Part shown: positions 24,842 through 35,507 of the stretch, in pieces
Numbering within the stretch: position 1 is the first letter of the stretch
Layout of the letters: each line of letters starts with the position of its first letter
From: Streptomyces spectabilis
GTDB lineage: Bacteria; Actinomycetota; Actinomycetes; Streptomycetales; Streptomycetaceae
Direction: 5' to 3'
Assembly: GCF_008704795.1 (NCBI RefSeq)
Contig: NZ_CP023690.1
Coordinates: forward strand, 6,086,501-6,150,500
DNA: 64,000 nt
The notes under the pieces: model-generated
The model's input: only the letters and a program-made list of their open reading frames with translations
Databases searched by the model: none
What the model was told of the DNA's origin: nothing
Translations under genes and position numbers: made by a program

Positions 24842-26395
24842 ATGAAGCGCACGACACGCGTCAGAAAGGGCGGCGCGGGCCGTCTGCGAGCCACGGCCAC
24901 CGTCGTCACGGCCCTGACGGCCCTGCTCGGCGGCGCCGTGGCGGCCGCACCCGCCCACGCCGCGCCCGCGGGACCGAAGGGCCCGGCCACGACGGCCGCC
25001 CCGCTGCCCGCGGACCTGGAGAGGATCCGCGCGGCCGAGGCCACCAAGCTCTACGGCGACGCCGCCGAACGTCCGCTCGCCGAGCGCAAGACCGGCCTGA
25101 TCTCGCTGGGGGACAGCGAGATCAGCGGCGAAGGCATCGGCCGCTACGAGTCCGGCACCGACGGGCCCGACAACTGGTGCCACCGCTCGCCGGACGCGGC
25201 CATCCACCGCACGGGCATTCCCGTCGACGTCACGTACAACGTCGCGTGCTCGGGGGCGACGACCGCGAACGTCCGCATCGGCGGGCAGCAGCAGTACGCC
25301 GACGAGCTGGTGCAGAGCGACAACCTCGCCATCAAGGCCCGCAACACCAGGATCAAGGCGATCATGCTGGTCATCGGCGCGAACGACGACCTCCAGTTCG
25401 CCCCCGTCATGACCGACTGCGTGACCCGCTACCTCACCCTCCAGGGCCCGTGCGCGCCCAAGTACGCGGGCGGCTGGCAGGCCCGCGTCGACGCGCTCGT
25501 GCCGAAGGTCGAGCAGACGGTCCGCGACCTGCGCACCGTCATGAGCCAGGCCGGGTACTCCGGCAGCGACTACAAGCTGGTCGTCATGGGCTACCCGAGC
25601 CCGATCGGCCCCGACTTCCGCGACAACCCGAACTTCCCCGGCAAGCTGGCCTGCGGGGGCCTCGGCTACGACTCCGACACCCAGTGGGGCCGCGACGAGG
25701 CCGTGCCCGCCTTCGAGCGCGGCATCCGGCAGGCCGCGCGCAGCACCGGCGCCACCTACCTCGACAACTCCCGCCTCTTCCACGGCCACGAGGTCTGCAC
25801 GGAGGACACCTGGGCGCGGGGCCTGTACGTCGAGCTGTCCAACCCCTTCCCGCCGGACTCCAACTCGGTGCGCCAGTCCTTCCACCCCAACGCCCGCGGC
25901 CACGCGGCCTTCGCGTCCTGCCTGACCCAGCTGTACGACTCCGGGTGGGCCGAGGGCGGCTGCGCCGACCCGGCCGGCACGGGCAGCGCCAAGCTCCACA
26001 AGGGCGGCTGGGACGACGCGTTCAAGCCCTTGAAGAACGAGGGCACCGGCACCTGCCTCGACGCCGACGCCTCCAGCAGCCGCAACGGCACCAAGGTCCA
26101 GGGCTGGGACTGCACCGGCAACCGCAACCAGACGTGGTGGTACGACACCGAACGGCAGTCCCTGCGCACCGGCCTGACGCACGACCGCTGCGTGGACGTG
26201 CCCGAGGGCGCCTACAAGGAGGGCACCGCCGTCACCCTCTGGAACTGCCACGGCGGCGGCAACCAGAAGTTCGTGAAGGACGCCGCCACCCTGCGCCCGG
26301 CGGCGGCCACCACCCTCTGCCTGACCCTCGCGGGGGCCAAGGAGCCGCTGCGCCTCCAGAAGTGCACGGGGGCTGCGAGCCAGCGGTTCGCATAG
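24842..26395 (+). CDS. Secreted SGNH/GDSL hydrolase with C-terminal ricin-type lectin domain
   Basis: Exported esterase or lipase of 517 residues with a carbohydrate-binding domain. A signal peptide (1-40, ending PAHA) is followed by an SGNH hydrolase domain (about 80-365): block I GDSEISGEG with nucleophile Ser92, block III GAND and block V SFHPNARGHAAF. Several paired Cys fit an extracellular fold. The C-terminal 140 residues are a beta-trefoil ricin B-type domain (GTGTCLDADASSSRNGTKVQ, QxW-like NQTWWYD and NQKFV). ATG start with GGAGG 6-10 bases upstream. It likely deacylates a polysaccharide or lipid at an insoluble surface; the substrate is not evident. Divergent from fumC. Confidence 0.92.
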   Translation: MKRTTRVRKGGAGRLRATATVVTALTALLGGAVAAAPAHAAPAGPKGPATTAAPLPADLERIRAAEATKLYGDAAERPLAERKTGLISLGDSEISGEGIGRYESGTDGPDNWCHRSPDAAIHRTGIPVDVTYNVACSGATTANVRIGGQQQYADELVQSDNLAIKARNTRIKAIMLVIGANDDLQFAPVMTDCVTRYLTLQGPCAPKYAGGWQARVDALVPKVEQTVRDLRTVMSQAGYSGSDYKLVVMGYPSPIGPDFRDNPNFPGKLACGGLGYDSDTQWGRDEAVPAFERGIRQAARSTGATYLDNSRLFHGHEVCTEDTWARGLYVELSNPFPPDSNSVRQSFHPNARGHAAFASCLTQLYDSGWAEGGCADPAGTGSAKLHKGGWDDAFKPLKNEGTGTCLDADASSSRNGTKVQGWDCTGNRNQTWWYDTERQSLRTGLTHDRCVDVPEGAYKEGTAVTLWNCHGGGNQKFVKDAATLRPAAATTLCLTLAGAKEPLRLQKCTGAASQRFA

Positions 26396-26410
26396 CGCCT
26401 GCCGGTCCGT

Positions 26411-26451
26411 AGTGGCTGCTCGCGCAGTTCCCCGCGCCCCTACGGGGCGCT
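26411..26451. repeat. Dispersed repeat R2 (terminator-like), copy 2
   Basis: AGTGGCTGCTCGCGCAGTTC followed by CCCGCGCCCCTACGGGGCGCT; the end folds as GCGCCCC-TA-CGGGGCGC. It fills the gap between the convergent SGNH hydrolase and class I fumarase genes and should terminate both. Copy 1 lies at 9021-9060 in the other orientation. Confidence 0.85.
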
Positions 26452-26452
26452 C

Positions 26453-28117
<1,665 letters not shown>

Positions 28118-28294
28118 GACGCCCAATTCCTCACTTGGCAGACAGCGCGGCGCTCGCCTCCATTGGCGGCGCCCGACCAGCGTAGAACGGCCGGGAAGCG
28201 GGGTCCTTGTGAGGTAAGGCTCAGTTGGGTGCGGGCCGTGCGCGGCCCGCGCGTGCGCCCGGCGCGAGCCGGTCGCGGGCCATCGAGGGGTAGT

Positions 28295-28326
28295 CGCGAT
28301 CTATCGCGTCTGGGTAGTCTTGCGGT
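28295..28326 (+). promoter_or_regulatory. Promoter region of the DUF1707 gene
   Basis: An inverted repeat CGCGAT-CT-ATCGCG (28295-28308) lies just upstream of TAGTCT (28315-28320), which ends six bases before the GTG start. This predicts a leaderless transcript. The sequence GGGTAGTC also occurs twice. A -35 element is not clear. Confidence 0.5.
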
Positions 28327-29001
28327 GTGGACCTGGAGAAGCGTTCCCCGACACCCCCCACCACGGCGCCGTCGCACCTCAGGGCCTCGGACGCCGATCG
28401 AGAGCGGGCCGCCGACGTCCTGGCGGACGCGCTGGCCACGGGCCGCATCGACCCGCAGGAGCACAGCGAGCGGCTCGACGGTGTCTATGGGGCGAAGACG
28501 TTCGCCGAGATCGAGCCCCATCTGGCGGACCTGCCCGACCCCGAGGGCCCCGGCGGCGGGACCTCCCTCGCCGAGGCTCCCGCGCGCCCCACGCCGGGTG
28601 CGATCCCCGAGAGCGCCGACGAAACGCTGTACGGGGTCTTCAGCGACGCGGTCCGCAAGGGCCGCTGGAGCCCCGGCCGCCGTACGCACGCGTACGCCGT
28701 CTTCGGCGACGTGGTCATCGACCTCAGCGAGGCGGTGTTCCGGCACCGGCAGATCGCCGTCAAGGGCTTCGCCGTCTTCGGCAGGGTGAAGGTCCGCGTC
28801 CCGGAGAACGTGTCCCTTCGCGGCCGCGGCACCGCCGTCTTCGGCGCCTTCGAAGTGGACACCCTCGAATCGGCGGAGCGTGACGCTCCGGTGGTCTTCG
28901 TGGAGGGCTTCTCCGTCTTCGGCGACCTCACGGCCCGCCCCCGGCGCGGCAAGCTCATCCGCGACCTGCGCGGCTTGCTGCACAAGCGCCAGGAGGACTG
29001 A
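28327..29001 (+). CDS. DUF1707 protein with LiaF-type C-terminal domain
   Basis: Protein of 224 residues. The N-terminal DUF1707 domain (about 18-72: LRASDADRERAADVLADAL, GRIDPQEHSERLDGVYGAKT) is a SHOCT-like helical module common in actinobacteria. The C-terminal half (about 110-210) resembles the cell-wall-active antibiotic response domain of LiaF (DUF2154), with the repeated motif AVFGDVVIDLS, AVFGRVKVRVP, AVFGAFEVDT and SVFGDLTARP forming a beta-helix. There is no TM segment, unlike true LiaF. Likely peripheral to membrane stress sensing, but the role is unknown. GTG start; probably leaderless. The wblI-like gene follows 181 bp later in the same direction. Confidence 0.88.
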   Translation: MDLEKRSPTPPTTAPSHLRASDADRERAADVLADALATGRIDPQEHSERLDGVYGAKTFAEIEPHLADLPDPEGPGGGTSLAEAPARPTPGAIPESADETLYGVFSDAVRKGRWSPGRRTHAYAVFGDVVIDLSEAVFRHRQIAVKGFAVFGRVKVRVPENVSLRGRGTAVFGAFEVDTLESAERDAPVVFVEGFSVFGDLTARPRRGKLIRDLRGLLHKRQED

Positions 29002-29182
29002 GTACGCCGCCGCGCGCCCGGCGCGCACGACGGCTCCACGGCGACGTCACGTTTCGGCCAGGCGGCCCCGGTATCAGGAACCGGAACTTCCGTGCACCGG
29101 GACACAGTGCATAGGCCCGCACACAGCGGGTAGAGCTTCGTGCATCGTCTCTCGCTCGCGAAGCCGTCGTCAGGAGTAGACC

Positions 29183-29602
29183 GTGCTGCAACCGACGCAT
29201 CAGTCCCTGCAGGTCGCCGCCGTCCCGGCCGCCGGGGCCTCCCCTGCACGAGCGCAGCCGAGCGCGTGGGGAAGGGTGCCAGTGCGCGAGCGGGACCAGG
29301 ACACCCCATGGCACTCCGACGCCGTCTGCCGTCGCGACGAGGCCGGTCTGTTCTTCGCCCCGTCCAAGGAGCCGACGGCCGCGCGCCTCTCCCGCGAGGA
29401 GGCCGCGAAGCGGGTCTGCGCGCGCTGTCCCGTGATGGTCGAGTGCCGCGAGCACGCCCTGCTCCAGCCCGAGCCGTACGGCGTGTGGGGCGGTCTGACC
29501 GCCGCCGAGCGCCGGGTGGTGCTCGCCCGGCGCCGCCGGCGCGACCTGGAGCTGAAGAAGGCGACCCGCACGGCGACCGGCGCGGTCGCGGCCGCGGGCT
29601 AG
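29183..29602 (+). CDS. wblI: WhiB-like Fe-S transcription factor (probably WblI)
   Basis: Small iron-sulfur DNA-associated regulator, 139 residues. Four cluster cysteines are present: Cys49, Cys79, Cys82 and Cys88 (CxxC in VCARCPVMVEC), followed by the GVWGG turn and a basic C-terminal tail RRVVLARRRRRD that would contact DNA. A 40-residue N-terminal extension precedes the domain. Wbl proteins bind the principal sigma factor and respond to NO, oxygen or redox state. GTG start with CAGGAG upstream. The name wblI is based on remembered position next to glpX in S. coelicolor. The gene is the last plus-strand gene before a convergent terminator. Confidence 0.9.
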   Translation: MLQPTHQSLQVAAVPAAGASPARAQPSAWGRVPVRERDQDTPWHSDAVCRRDEAGLFFAPSKEPTAARLSREEAAKRVCARCPVMVECREHALLQPEPYGVWGGLTAAERRVVLARRRRRDLELKKATRTATGAVAAAG

Positions 29603-29654
29603 CGCCCGCACCCACCCCGGCCCGACGGGCCGGGACCTCGGCACCGTACGACAA

Positions 29655-29684
29655 CGGGGGCGCTCCCCGCACGGAGCGCCCCCG
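29655..29684. terminator. Terminator between wblI and glpX
   Basis: CGGGGGCGCTCC (29655-29666) pairs with GGAGCGCCCCCG (29673-29684) around CCGCAC. It lies between two convergent genes. Confidence 0.88.
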
Positions 29685-29743
29685 TCGTCCGTGCGCGGTG
29701 CGCCGCGCCCGGTGGATCTGCTGGGTCCGGCTGCTCGGCCCGG

Positions 29744-30778
29744 CTACTTGGCGCGGTCGAAGTCGATCGCGCTGTAGGCGCGCAGCTTCGCGAGCCGGTG
29801 GTCGGAGTCGATCTTCCGGATCGTGCCGGACTTGGAGCGCATGACCAGGGACTGGGTCGAGGCCATCTCGGCGCCGTAGCGCACGCCGCGCAGCAGCTCG
29901 CCGTCCGTGATGCCGGTCGCCACGAAGAACACGTTCTCGCCGCTGACCAGGTCGTTCGTGGTGAGCGTGCGGTCCAGGTCATGGCCCGCGTCGAGCGCGC
30001 GCTGCTTCTCCTCGTCGTCCTTGGGCCACAGCTTGCCCTGGATGACGCCGCCCAGGCACTTGATGGCGCAGGCGCTGATGATGCCCTCGGGGGTGCCGCC
30101 GACGCCCATCAGCAGGTCGACGCCGGTGCCCTCGCGCACGGCCATGACCGAACCGGCCACGTCTCCGTCCGAGATGAACTTGATGCGCGCGCCGGTCTCG
30201 CGGATCTCCTTGACGATGCCCTCGTGCCGCGGCCGGTCCAGGATGACGACCGTGACGTCCTCGGGGGCGGACTTCTTGGCCTTGGCGACGCGGCGGATGT
30301 TCACCGACACCGGGGCGTTGATGTCCACGTAGTCGGCGGCCTCGGGCCCCGTGACCAGCTTGTCCATGTAGAAGACGGCGGACGGGTCGAACATGGTGCC
30401 GCGGTCGGCGGCGGCGAGGACGGCGATCGCGTTCGGCATGCCCTTGGCGGTGAGCGTGGTGCCGTCGATCGGGTCGACGGCGATGTCGACCTCGGCGCCG
30501 GTGCCGTCGCCGATGCGCTCGCCGTTGAAGAGCATCGGCGCCTCGTCCTTCTCGCCCTCGCCGATGACGACGACGCCGTTCATCGAGACGGTGTGGACGA
30601 GGGTCCGCATGGCGCGCACGGCCGCGCCGTCCGCTCCGTTCTTGTCGCCGCGGCCGACCCAGCGGCCCGCGGCCATGGCGGCGGCCTCGGTGACCCGGAC
30701 CAGTTCCAGGGCGAGGTTGCGGTCGGGGGCCTCCGGGGAGACCTCCAACTCGGACGGCAGATGGTGATGCTCGGTCAT
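29744..30778 (-). CDS. glpX: Fructose-1,6-bisphosphatase, class II
   Basis: Gluconeogenic phosphatase making fructose 6-phosphate, the main FBPase type in actinobacteria. The ATG at 30778 gives 344 residues and has AAAGG upstream; the frame remains open further but that region is non-coding. Metal and substrate residues: [46 protein letters not shown] and [15 protein letters not shown]. Neighbours are wblI (convergent) and a DUF4245 gene (divergent), the same arrangement of glpX beside DUF4245 as in M. tuberculosis (Rv1099c/Rv1100, from memory). Confidence 0.96.
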   Translation of the reverse strand: MTEHHHLPSELEVSPEAPDRNLALELVRVTEAAAMAAGRWVGRGDKNGADGAAVRAMRTLVHTVSMNGVVVIGEGEKDEAPMLFNGERIGDGTGAEVDIAVDPIDGTTLTAKGMPNAIAVLAAADRGTMFDPSAVFYMDKLVTGPEAADYVDINAPVSVNIRRVAKAKKSAPEDVTVVILDRPRHEGIVKEIRETGARIKFISDGDVAGSVMAVREGTGVDLLMGVGGTPEGIISACAIKCLGGVIQGKLWPKDDEEKQRALDAGHDLDRTLTTNDLVSGENVFFVATGITDGELLRGVRYGAEMASTQSLVMRSKSGTIRKIDSDHRLAKLRAYSAIDFDRAK

Positions 30779-30929
30779 CGAGACGCACCTTTCTGATACG
30801 ACGACGGCCGGATGAGGGTGATGCCTTGACTCTATCCGCAGGTCGACAAAGTGAGCAGGGGGCCCCACGCATGAGCGGGCGCCCGGGAGGGGAGGGGGCG
30901 CGCGAGAGCCCCGCGGAGGACCTGCGACG

Positions 30930-31487
30930 ATGGGGGGCGTGGCAGGCAGAACTGGCAAGCAGACCGTGCGGAACATGCTGCTCTCGATGGCCGTCATCGG
31001 CATGGTCGTGGCAGCGATCTACGTCTTCATCCCGCACGACGAGTCCGAGGACCCGGTCGAGCGGGTCGACTACCGCGTCGAGCTCCTGACCGCCCGGCGA
31101 GCGGCGGCGTACCCCGTGGCGGCCCCCAAGGGCCTGCCCGCGTCCTGGAAGCCGACATCGGTCCGGTACAACGGCGCAGCCCACGACAGCTGGCACCTGG
31201 GCTTCCTCGACCCGGCCGGCGAGTACGTGGCCGTCAAGCAGTCCACCGGCAAGCCCTCCGAGTTCATCGACGAGGCCACGCAGAAGGCCCGCAAGACGGA
31301 CGCGACGGAGAAGATCGCGGGCAAGACCTGGCAGCGCTACAAGGGCACGCGCTACGACGCGCTCGTGCTCCAGGACAAGGGCGCCACGACCGTGGTCCTC
31401 GGGACGGCCCCGTTCGACCAGCTGTCGACGATGGCGGAGTCCCTGGAGATGAAGCGGACGCCCGTGGAGCCGGTGAAGGCGGGCTGA
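30930..31487 (+). CDS. DUF4245 membrane-anchored protein
   Basis: Actinobacterial protein of unknown function, 185 residues: a short basic cytoplasmic tail, one TM helix (about 15-34, [20 protein letters not shown]) and an extracytoplasmic domain with [27 protein letters not shown] and [14 protein letters not shown]. Found beside glpX in many actinobacteria, so a link to central metabolism or the envelope is possible but unproven. The ATG at 30930 has GGAGGA nine bases upstream; the GTG at 30939 is an alternative. Divergent from glpX. Confidence 0.88.
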   Translation: MGGVAGRTGKQTVRNMLLSMAVIGMVVAAIYVFIPHDESEDPVERVDYRVELLTARRAAAYPVAAPKGLPASWKPTSVRYNGAAHDSWHLGFLDPAGEYVAVKQSTGKPSEFIDEATQKARKTDATEKIAGKTWQRYKGTRYDALVLQDKGATTVVLGTAPFDQLSTMAESLEMKRTPVEPVKAG

Positions 31488-31514
31488 CCCGCGCGGTTCT
31501 CGACCCTGTGATGC

Positions 31515-31548
31515 CCAGAGGCCCCCGGCGCGTGCCGGGGGCCTCTGG
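31515..31548. terminator. Perfect 15-bp bidirectional terminator
   Basis: CCAGAGGCCCCCGGC (31515-31529) pairs exactly with GCCGGGGGCCTCTGG (31534-31548) around GCGT. It lies between the convergent DUF4245 and nitroreductase genes. Confidence 0.92.
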
Positions 31549-31587
31549 CGTGCGGCACGGGGTCCGTGCCGCGGGGGCGTCGCTCGC

Positions 31588-32178
31588 TCAGACGGTCGTG
31601 ATGACCTGGTCGTACTCGAGGCGCGGGGAGCGCGGGAACCAGGCGTCCTCGCCCGGCTTGCCGATGTTGACGACCATCAGCGGGGTGTGGTCGTCGTCCA
31701 GGAACTCCTTCTGCACGCCCGCGAAGTCGAGCCCGGTCATCGGGCCCGCCGCGAGGCCCGCGGCGCGGATGCCGACGATGAAGTAGGCGGCCTGCAGCGC
31801 GGCGTTCAGCCCCGCGGCCTGCTCACGGGCCGGGCGCTCGGCGAAGAAGACGTCCTTGGCCTGCGGGAAGTGCGGGAAGAGCGCCGGCAGCTCCTCGTGG
31901 AACTCGTTGTCCGCCGAGAGGATCGCGACGAGCGGGGCCGTCAGGGTCTTCGGGCGGTTGCCCTCGGCCATGTGCTGCACGAGCCGCTCACGGGCCTCCG
32001 GCGAACGCACCAGGGTCACGCGCAGCGGCGACTGGTTGAACGCGGTCGGGCCGAACTTGACCAGGTCGTAGATGGCCTGGATCTGCTCGTCGGTGACGGG
32101 CTCGTCGGTGAAGGTGTTGGCGGTGCGGGCCTCGCGGAAGAGCAGGTCCTGGGCGGCGGGGTCAAGAACGAGGGACAT
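31588..32178 (-). CDS. Nitroreductase-fold flavoprotein, malonic semialdehyde reductase (RutE/HadB) type, paralogue 1
   Basis: FMN-dependent reductase of 196 residues. Family features: LLFREARTANTFTDEPVTDEQIQAIYDLVKFGPTAFNQSP split over the first 50 residues binds FMN phosphate; FIVGIRAAGLAAGPMTG and the C-terminal VVNIGKPGEDAWFPRSPRL complete the site. E. coli RutE reduces toxic malonic semialdehyde or 3-hydroxypropionate precursors in pyrimidine breakdown; no rut genes are present, so the true substrate is open. The ATG at 32178 is chosen by homology with paralogue 2 at 42872-43480, which is about two-thirds identical by eye. It has its own promoter and about 70 bases of leader. Confidence 0.9.
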   Translation of the reverse strand: MSLVLDPAAQDLLFREARTANTFTDEPVTDEQIQAIYDLVKFGPTAFNQSPLRVTLVRSPEARERLVQHMAEGNRPKTLTAPLVAILSADNEFHEELPALFPHFPQAKDVFFAERPAREQAAGLNAALQAAYFIVGIRAAGLAAGPMTGLDFAGVQKEFLDDDHTPLMVVNIGKPGEDAWFPRSPRLEYDQVITTV

Positions 32179-32254
32179 CTGTTCAGCCTTCTCAATCTCA
32201 AAGCGTCGTCGCACGGCGGCGGGCCGTACGTCATGGGGCGGGGACGTGAGGATG

Positions 32255-32283
32255 ACCTTACTCCAGTGAGGTTCAACCTTCAA
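32255..32283 (-). promoter_or_regulatory. Predicted promoter and operator of nitroreductase paralogue 1
   Basis: On the minus strand TTGAAG (32283-32278) and TAAGGT (32260-32255) are 17 bases apart, a good vegetative promoter. The dyad AGGTTCAACCT (32269-32279) lies between the two boxes, where a MarR- or HxlR-type repressor could sit. Confidence 0.65.
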
Positions 32284-32382
32284 CTAAACTCGGGGCGAGG
32301 TGAGCTACGCAACATCCGGGTGGCTCTCGCGGGCTCTCGCAGGTCGTCGCGCGGGCTCCGGCGGGCCCCTGGAGGCGGGGCC

Positions 32383-32607
32383 TCAGTCCTCGTCGGCCAG
32401 CGCGGCGTCAAGGCGGGCGCGGGCGCCCTCGAGCCAGCGCCGGCACACTGCCGCCAGCTCCTCGCCCCGCTCCCACAGGGCCAGGGACTCCTCAAGGGAG
32501 GTGCCTCCGGCCTCCAGGCGGCGGACCACCTCGATGAGCTCGTCCCGCGCCTGCTCGTAGCCGAGCGCGCCCGCCGTACCGGCGGTTTCGTCCGTCTTGC
32601 TGGTCAT
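32383..32607 (-). CDS. xseB: Exodeoxyribonuclease VII small subunit
   Basis: Helical small subunit (74 residues) that binds XseA in several copies to form the ssDNA exonuclease used in repair. The conserved core [37 protein letters not shown] is split across residues 20-58. It starts 9 bp after the xseA stop, so the two subunits are co-transcribed and probably coupled. Confidence 0.95.
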   Translation of the reverse strand: MTSKTDETAGTAGALGYEQARDELIEVVRRLEAGGTSLEESLALWERGEELAAVCRRWLEGARARLDAALADED

Positions 32608-32616
32608 GCGCCCACC

Positions 32617-33825
32617 CTAGATGTCGACCCGTACGGGGAATGAGCCTTCGGCGACCCGCGCGCGCAGCGCCTCGCCGCCCGTCACCTCGTCCGCGGCCCG
32701 GACGACGGCGCCGTCCTCCTTCTGGAGCACCGCGTACCCCCGCTGGAGCGTGGCCTTGGGGGAGAGCGCCACCACGCGCGCGTGCGTGTGGGCCAGCTCC
32801 GACTCCGCGCGGTCCAGGAGGTGCCCGAGCGTGCGCCGGGCCCGGTCCGCGTACGCCGTGATCTGCTCCTCGCGCTCCTCGACCATGCGGTGCGGCCGCT
32901 CCATGCACGGCCGGGCCAGGGCGTGCGCCAGGCCCCGCTCCTCGCGCTCCAGGAGCGCCGTCACGCCGCGCCGCGCCCGCTCCCGCAGGAACGCGATCCG
33001 CTCCAGCTCCTCGCCCACGTCCGGTACGACCTTCTTCGCGGCGTCGGTCGGCGTCGAGGCGCGCAGGTCCGCCACGTGGTCGAGCAGGGGGTTGTCCGGC
33101 TCGTGGCCGATCGCCGACACGACCGGCGTACGGCACGCGGCGACCGTCCGCACCAGCTGTTCGTCCGAGAACGGCAGCAGGTCCTCCACGCTGCCGCCGC
33201 CGCGCGCCACGATGATCACGTCGACCTCGGCCAGCTCGTCGAGCTCCTTGACGGCCTGCACCACCTGCGGCACCGCGTGCACGCCCTGCACCGGCACGTT
33301 GCGCACCTCGAAGCGGACCGCGGGCCAGCGGTGGCGGGCGTTCTCCAGGACGTCGCGCTCGGCGGCGGAGGCGCGGCCGCAGACCAGGCCGATGAGCTGC
33401 GGCAGGAACGGCAGCGGGCGCTTGCGGTCGGCCGCGAACAGGCCCTCCCCGGCGAGCGCCTTCTTCAGCTGCTCCAGGCGGGCGAGCAGCTCCCCGACCC
33501 CGACCGGCCTTATCTCCGCGGCCCGCAGGGAGAGCTGGCCGCGCGGCGCGTACCACTCCGGCTTGGCGTGCACGACGACGCGGGCGCCCTCGGACACGAC
33601 GTCCGCGACCGCGTCGAACACCTGGCGGTAGCACGTGACGCTCACCGAGATGTCGTGGGACGGGTCGCGCAGCGTCATGAAGACCACGCCCGCGCCGGGG
33701 CGCCGGGACAGCTGCGTGATCTGCCCCTCGACCCACACGGCGCCGAGCCGGTCGATCCAGCCGCCGATGAGGCGCGACACCTCGCCTACGGGGAGGGGGG
33801 TGTCGGCGGACGTGTTCAGACCCAT
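32617..33825 (-). CDS. xseA: Exodeoxyribonuclease VII large subunit
   Basis: Catalytic subunit of exonuclease VII, degrading single-stranded DNA to oligonucleotides. 402 residues. N-terminal OB-fold ([24 protein letters not shown], about 34-60), catalytic domain with [41 protein letters not shown], then a helical region and the C-terminal [18 protein letters not shown] segment. TAGTCT ends six bases before the ATG (plus-strand 33832-33837), predicting a leaderless xseA-xseB mRNA and supporting the start. Confidence 0.96.
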   Translation of the reverse strand: MGLNTSADTPLPVGEVSRLIGGWIDRLGAVWVEGQITQLSRRPGAGVVFMTLRDPSHDISVSVTCYRQVFDAVADVVSEGARVVVHAKPEWYAPRGQLSLRAAEIRPVGVGELLARLEQLKKALAGEGLFAADRKRPLPFLPQLIGLVCGRASAAERDVLENARHRWPAVRFEVRNVPVQGVHAVPQVVQAVKELDELAEVDVIIVARGGGSVEDLLPFSDEQLVRTVAACRTPVVSAIGHEPDNPLLDHVADLRASTPTDAAKKVVPDVGEELERIAFLRERARRGVTALLEREERGLAHALARPCMERPHRMVEEREEQITAYADRARRTLGHLLDRAESELAHTHARVVALSPKATLQRGYAVLQKEDGAVVRAADEVTGGEALRARVAEGSFPVRVDI

Positions 33826-33856
33826 GCCGTGAGACTAGCCGTCGGGGCGGACAGTG

Positions 33857-33976
33857 CCGCCGCTCCGCGGCGGCCGGGGCTTCTCCGCCGCTCCGTGGCG
33901 GGACCTTCTCCCACCCGCCCGCCCATGACTCCTCGGCTTCGCCTGCCCGGGCCCCATCCCCGCCGCTCCGCGGCGG
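33857..33976. repeat. Three short hairpins (repeat R3) between the APC permease and xseA genes
   Basis: CCGCCGC-TCC-GCGGCGG occurs at 33857-33873, 33885-33901 (one wobble) and 33960-33976. The intervening sequence TCTCCCACCCGCCCGCCCAT has a close relative near 49540-49560, again after a CCGC hairpin, so this is a dispersed unit. It lies downstream of the minus-strand permease gene and may terminate it. Confidence 0.7.
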
Positions 33977-34000
33977 ACTTCCTCTCCGGGAACTCCTCGG

Positions 34001-35410
34001 CTACCCGTCCTCCTCCGCCCCCCTCCGGACCCCCTGCACCCACAGCACCACCAACCCCACCGCCAACCAGATCCCGCCCACCACCTGCGCGGAGCCCGAG
34101 GCCTCTGCGATGACCGCGATGACGATCGCCGTGCCCAGGACGGGGATGAGGACGTGCCGCCACCAGCTCACCGTGGAGCCCCGGCGCCGCACCACGAACC
34201 AGCCGATCACGCTCGCGTGCAGCAGGGCGAAGGCCGTCAGGGCGCCGATGTCGACGACCGAGACCAGGTGGTTCATGCCGTCGTCGCGGCGGGCGGCCCA
34301 CACGGCGGCGATCAGCGTCACGGTCGCCGCGCACAGTAGGGCCACGCGCGGAGTGCCGGACTCCGTACGGGACAGGAGCCGTGGCAGGCGCCGCCCCCGG
34401 CTCATCGCGAAGAGCAGCCGGCCCGCCGCGGCCTGCCCGGCGAGGGCCGCGAACGCCGCGCCGACGGCCTTGCTCACCGCCACCAGGTCGTGCAGCCAGG
34501 AACCGACGGAGGCGTCCACGGCGGAGTAGAACGCCGAACCCTGGTCGTCGGGGTGCGCGGCCAGGTCGGCGGACGACACCGGGGTCAGGAGCGCCGCCAG
34601 GTACGTCTGCGCCACGAACAGGACGCCCGTCAGGGCCAGGCAGAACAGGACCGCCCGCGCCACCTTCGCCGAGCCCCCGGTGACCTCCTCCGCGAACGAG
34701 GCGATCGCGTCGAAGCCCAGATAGGACAGGACCGCCACGGACACCGCGCCCACCACCGCGGAGAGCGCGAACGCGCCCTGCGTACCGTCACCCGAAAGCG
34801 GCGACAGCCAGCCCCGCTCCGCGCCGTCGCGCGCGAGGACCACGATCGCGGAGACCACGAACACCACCAGGACCACGATCTCCATGGCGAGGATCGCGAA
34901 GCCGACCCGCGCGGCGGGACGTACGCCCCACAGGTTCAGGGCGGTCGTCACGACCACCGCGATCGCCGTCCACACCCACCGGGACACCTCCGGCACCAGC
35001 TCGTGCATGGCGATCCCGGAGAAGAGGTACGCCACGGCCGGGATCAGCAGGTAGTCCAGCATCGCCATCCAGCCCGCGACGAACCCCGCGCCGTTGCCGA
35101 GGCCCGCGCGCGCGTACGCGAAGACCGAGCCCGCCTGGGGCACCACGCGCACCATCTGGGCGTAGCTGAAGGCGGTGAACGCCATGGCGACCGTCGCGAC
35201 GACGTACACCAGGGCCACCGCGCCGTGCGACTTGGCGTCCAGCGTGCCGAAGACGCCGACGGGGGCCATCGGGGCGATGAAGAGGAGGCCGTAGACGACG
35301 AGGTCGCGGAAGCCGAGGGTGCGCCGCAGGCCCTCGCCCTCCGCTGCGGGCGGGCCGGGCTCCCGGCCCCCGTCGGACGGCGGGTGCGCATTCGTGCTGT
35401 GGGCGGACAT
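34001..35410 (-). CDS. APC superfamily amino acid/polyamine permease
   Basis: Twelve-helix cytoplasmic-membrane transporter, 469 residues from the ATG at 35410, which has GGAGG seven bases upstream. TM1 region LGFRDLVVYGLLFIAPMAPVGVFG carries the unwound substrate-binding glycine motif; later YVVATVAMAFTAFSYAQM, SYLGFDAIASFAEEV and LLCAATVTLIAAVWAA are clear. The N-terminus is hydrophilic (1-30). Imports an amino acid or polyamine by proton symport or exchange; specificity is not readable. Divergent from ispH, no obvious operon partner. Confidence 0.92.
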   Translation of the reverse strand: MSAHSTNAHPPSDGGREPGPPAAEGEGLRRTLGFRDLVVYGLLFIAPMAPVGVFGTLDAKSHGAVALVYVVATVAMAFTAFSYAQMVRVVPQAGSVFAYARAGLGNGAGFVAGWMAMLDYLLIPAVAYLFSGIAMHELVPEVSRWVWTAIAVVVTTALNLWGVRPAARVGFAILAMEIVVLVVFVVSAIVVLARDGAERGWLSPLSGDGTQGAFALSAVVGAVSVAVLSYLGFDAIASFAEEVTGGSAKVARAVLFCLALTGVLFVAQTYLAALLTPVSSADLAAHPDDQGSAFYSAVDASVGSWLHDLVAVSKAVGAAFAALAGQAAAGRLLFAMSRGRRLPRLLSRTESGTPRVALLCAATVTLIAAVWAARRDDGMNHLVSVVDIGALTAFALLHASVIGWFVVRRRGSTVSWWRHVLIPVLGTAIVIAVIAEASGSAQVVGGIWLAVGLVVLWVQGVRRGAEEDG

Positions 35411-35474
35411 CGTGCCTCCGGGTGCCTGACGCTGATCGCACACTTGGCCCCCAGTCTCCCCACACAGGCGATCT

Positions 35475-35507
35475 TTGACCTCTCGTACGCGGCCTTACGA
35501 TGGGCCT
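35475..35507 (+). promoter_or_regulatory. Leaderless promoter of ispH
   Basis: TTGACC (35475-35480) and TACGAT (35496-35501) are 15 bases apart, and the -10 box ends six bases before the ATG. The spacing is a little short, but the boxes are good matches. The mRNA should begin at or next to the start codon. Confidence 0.6.
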
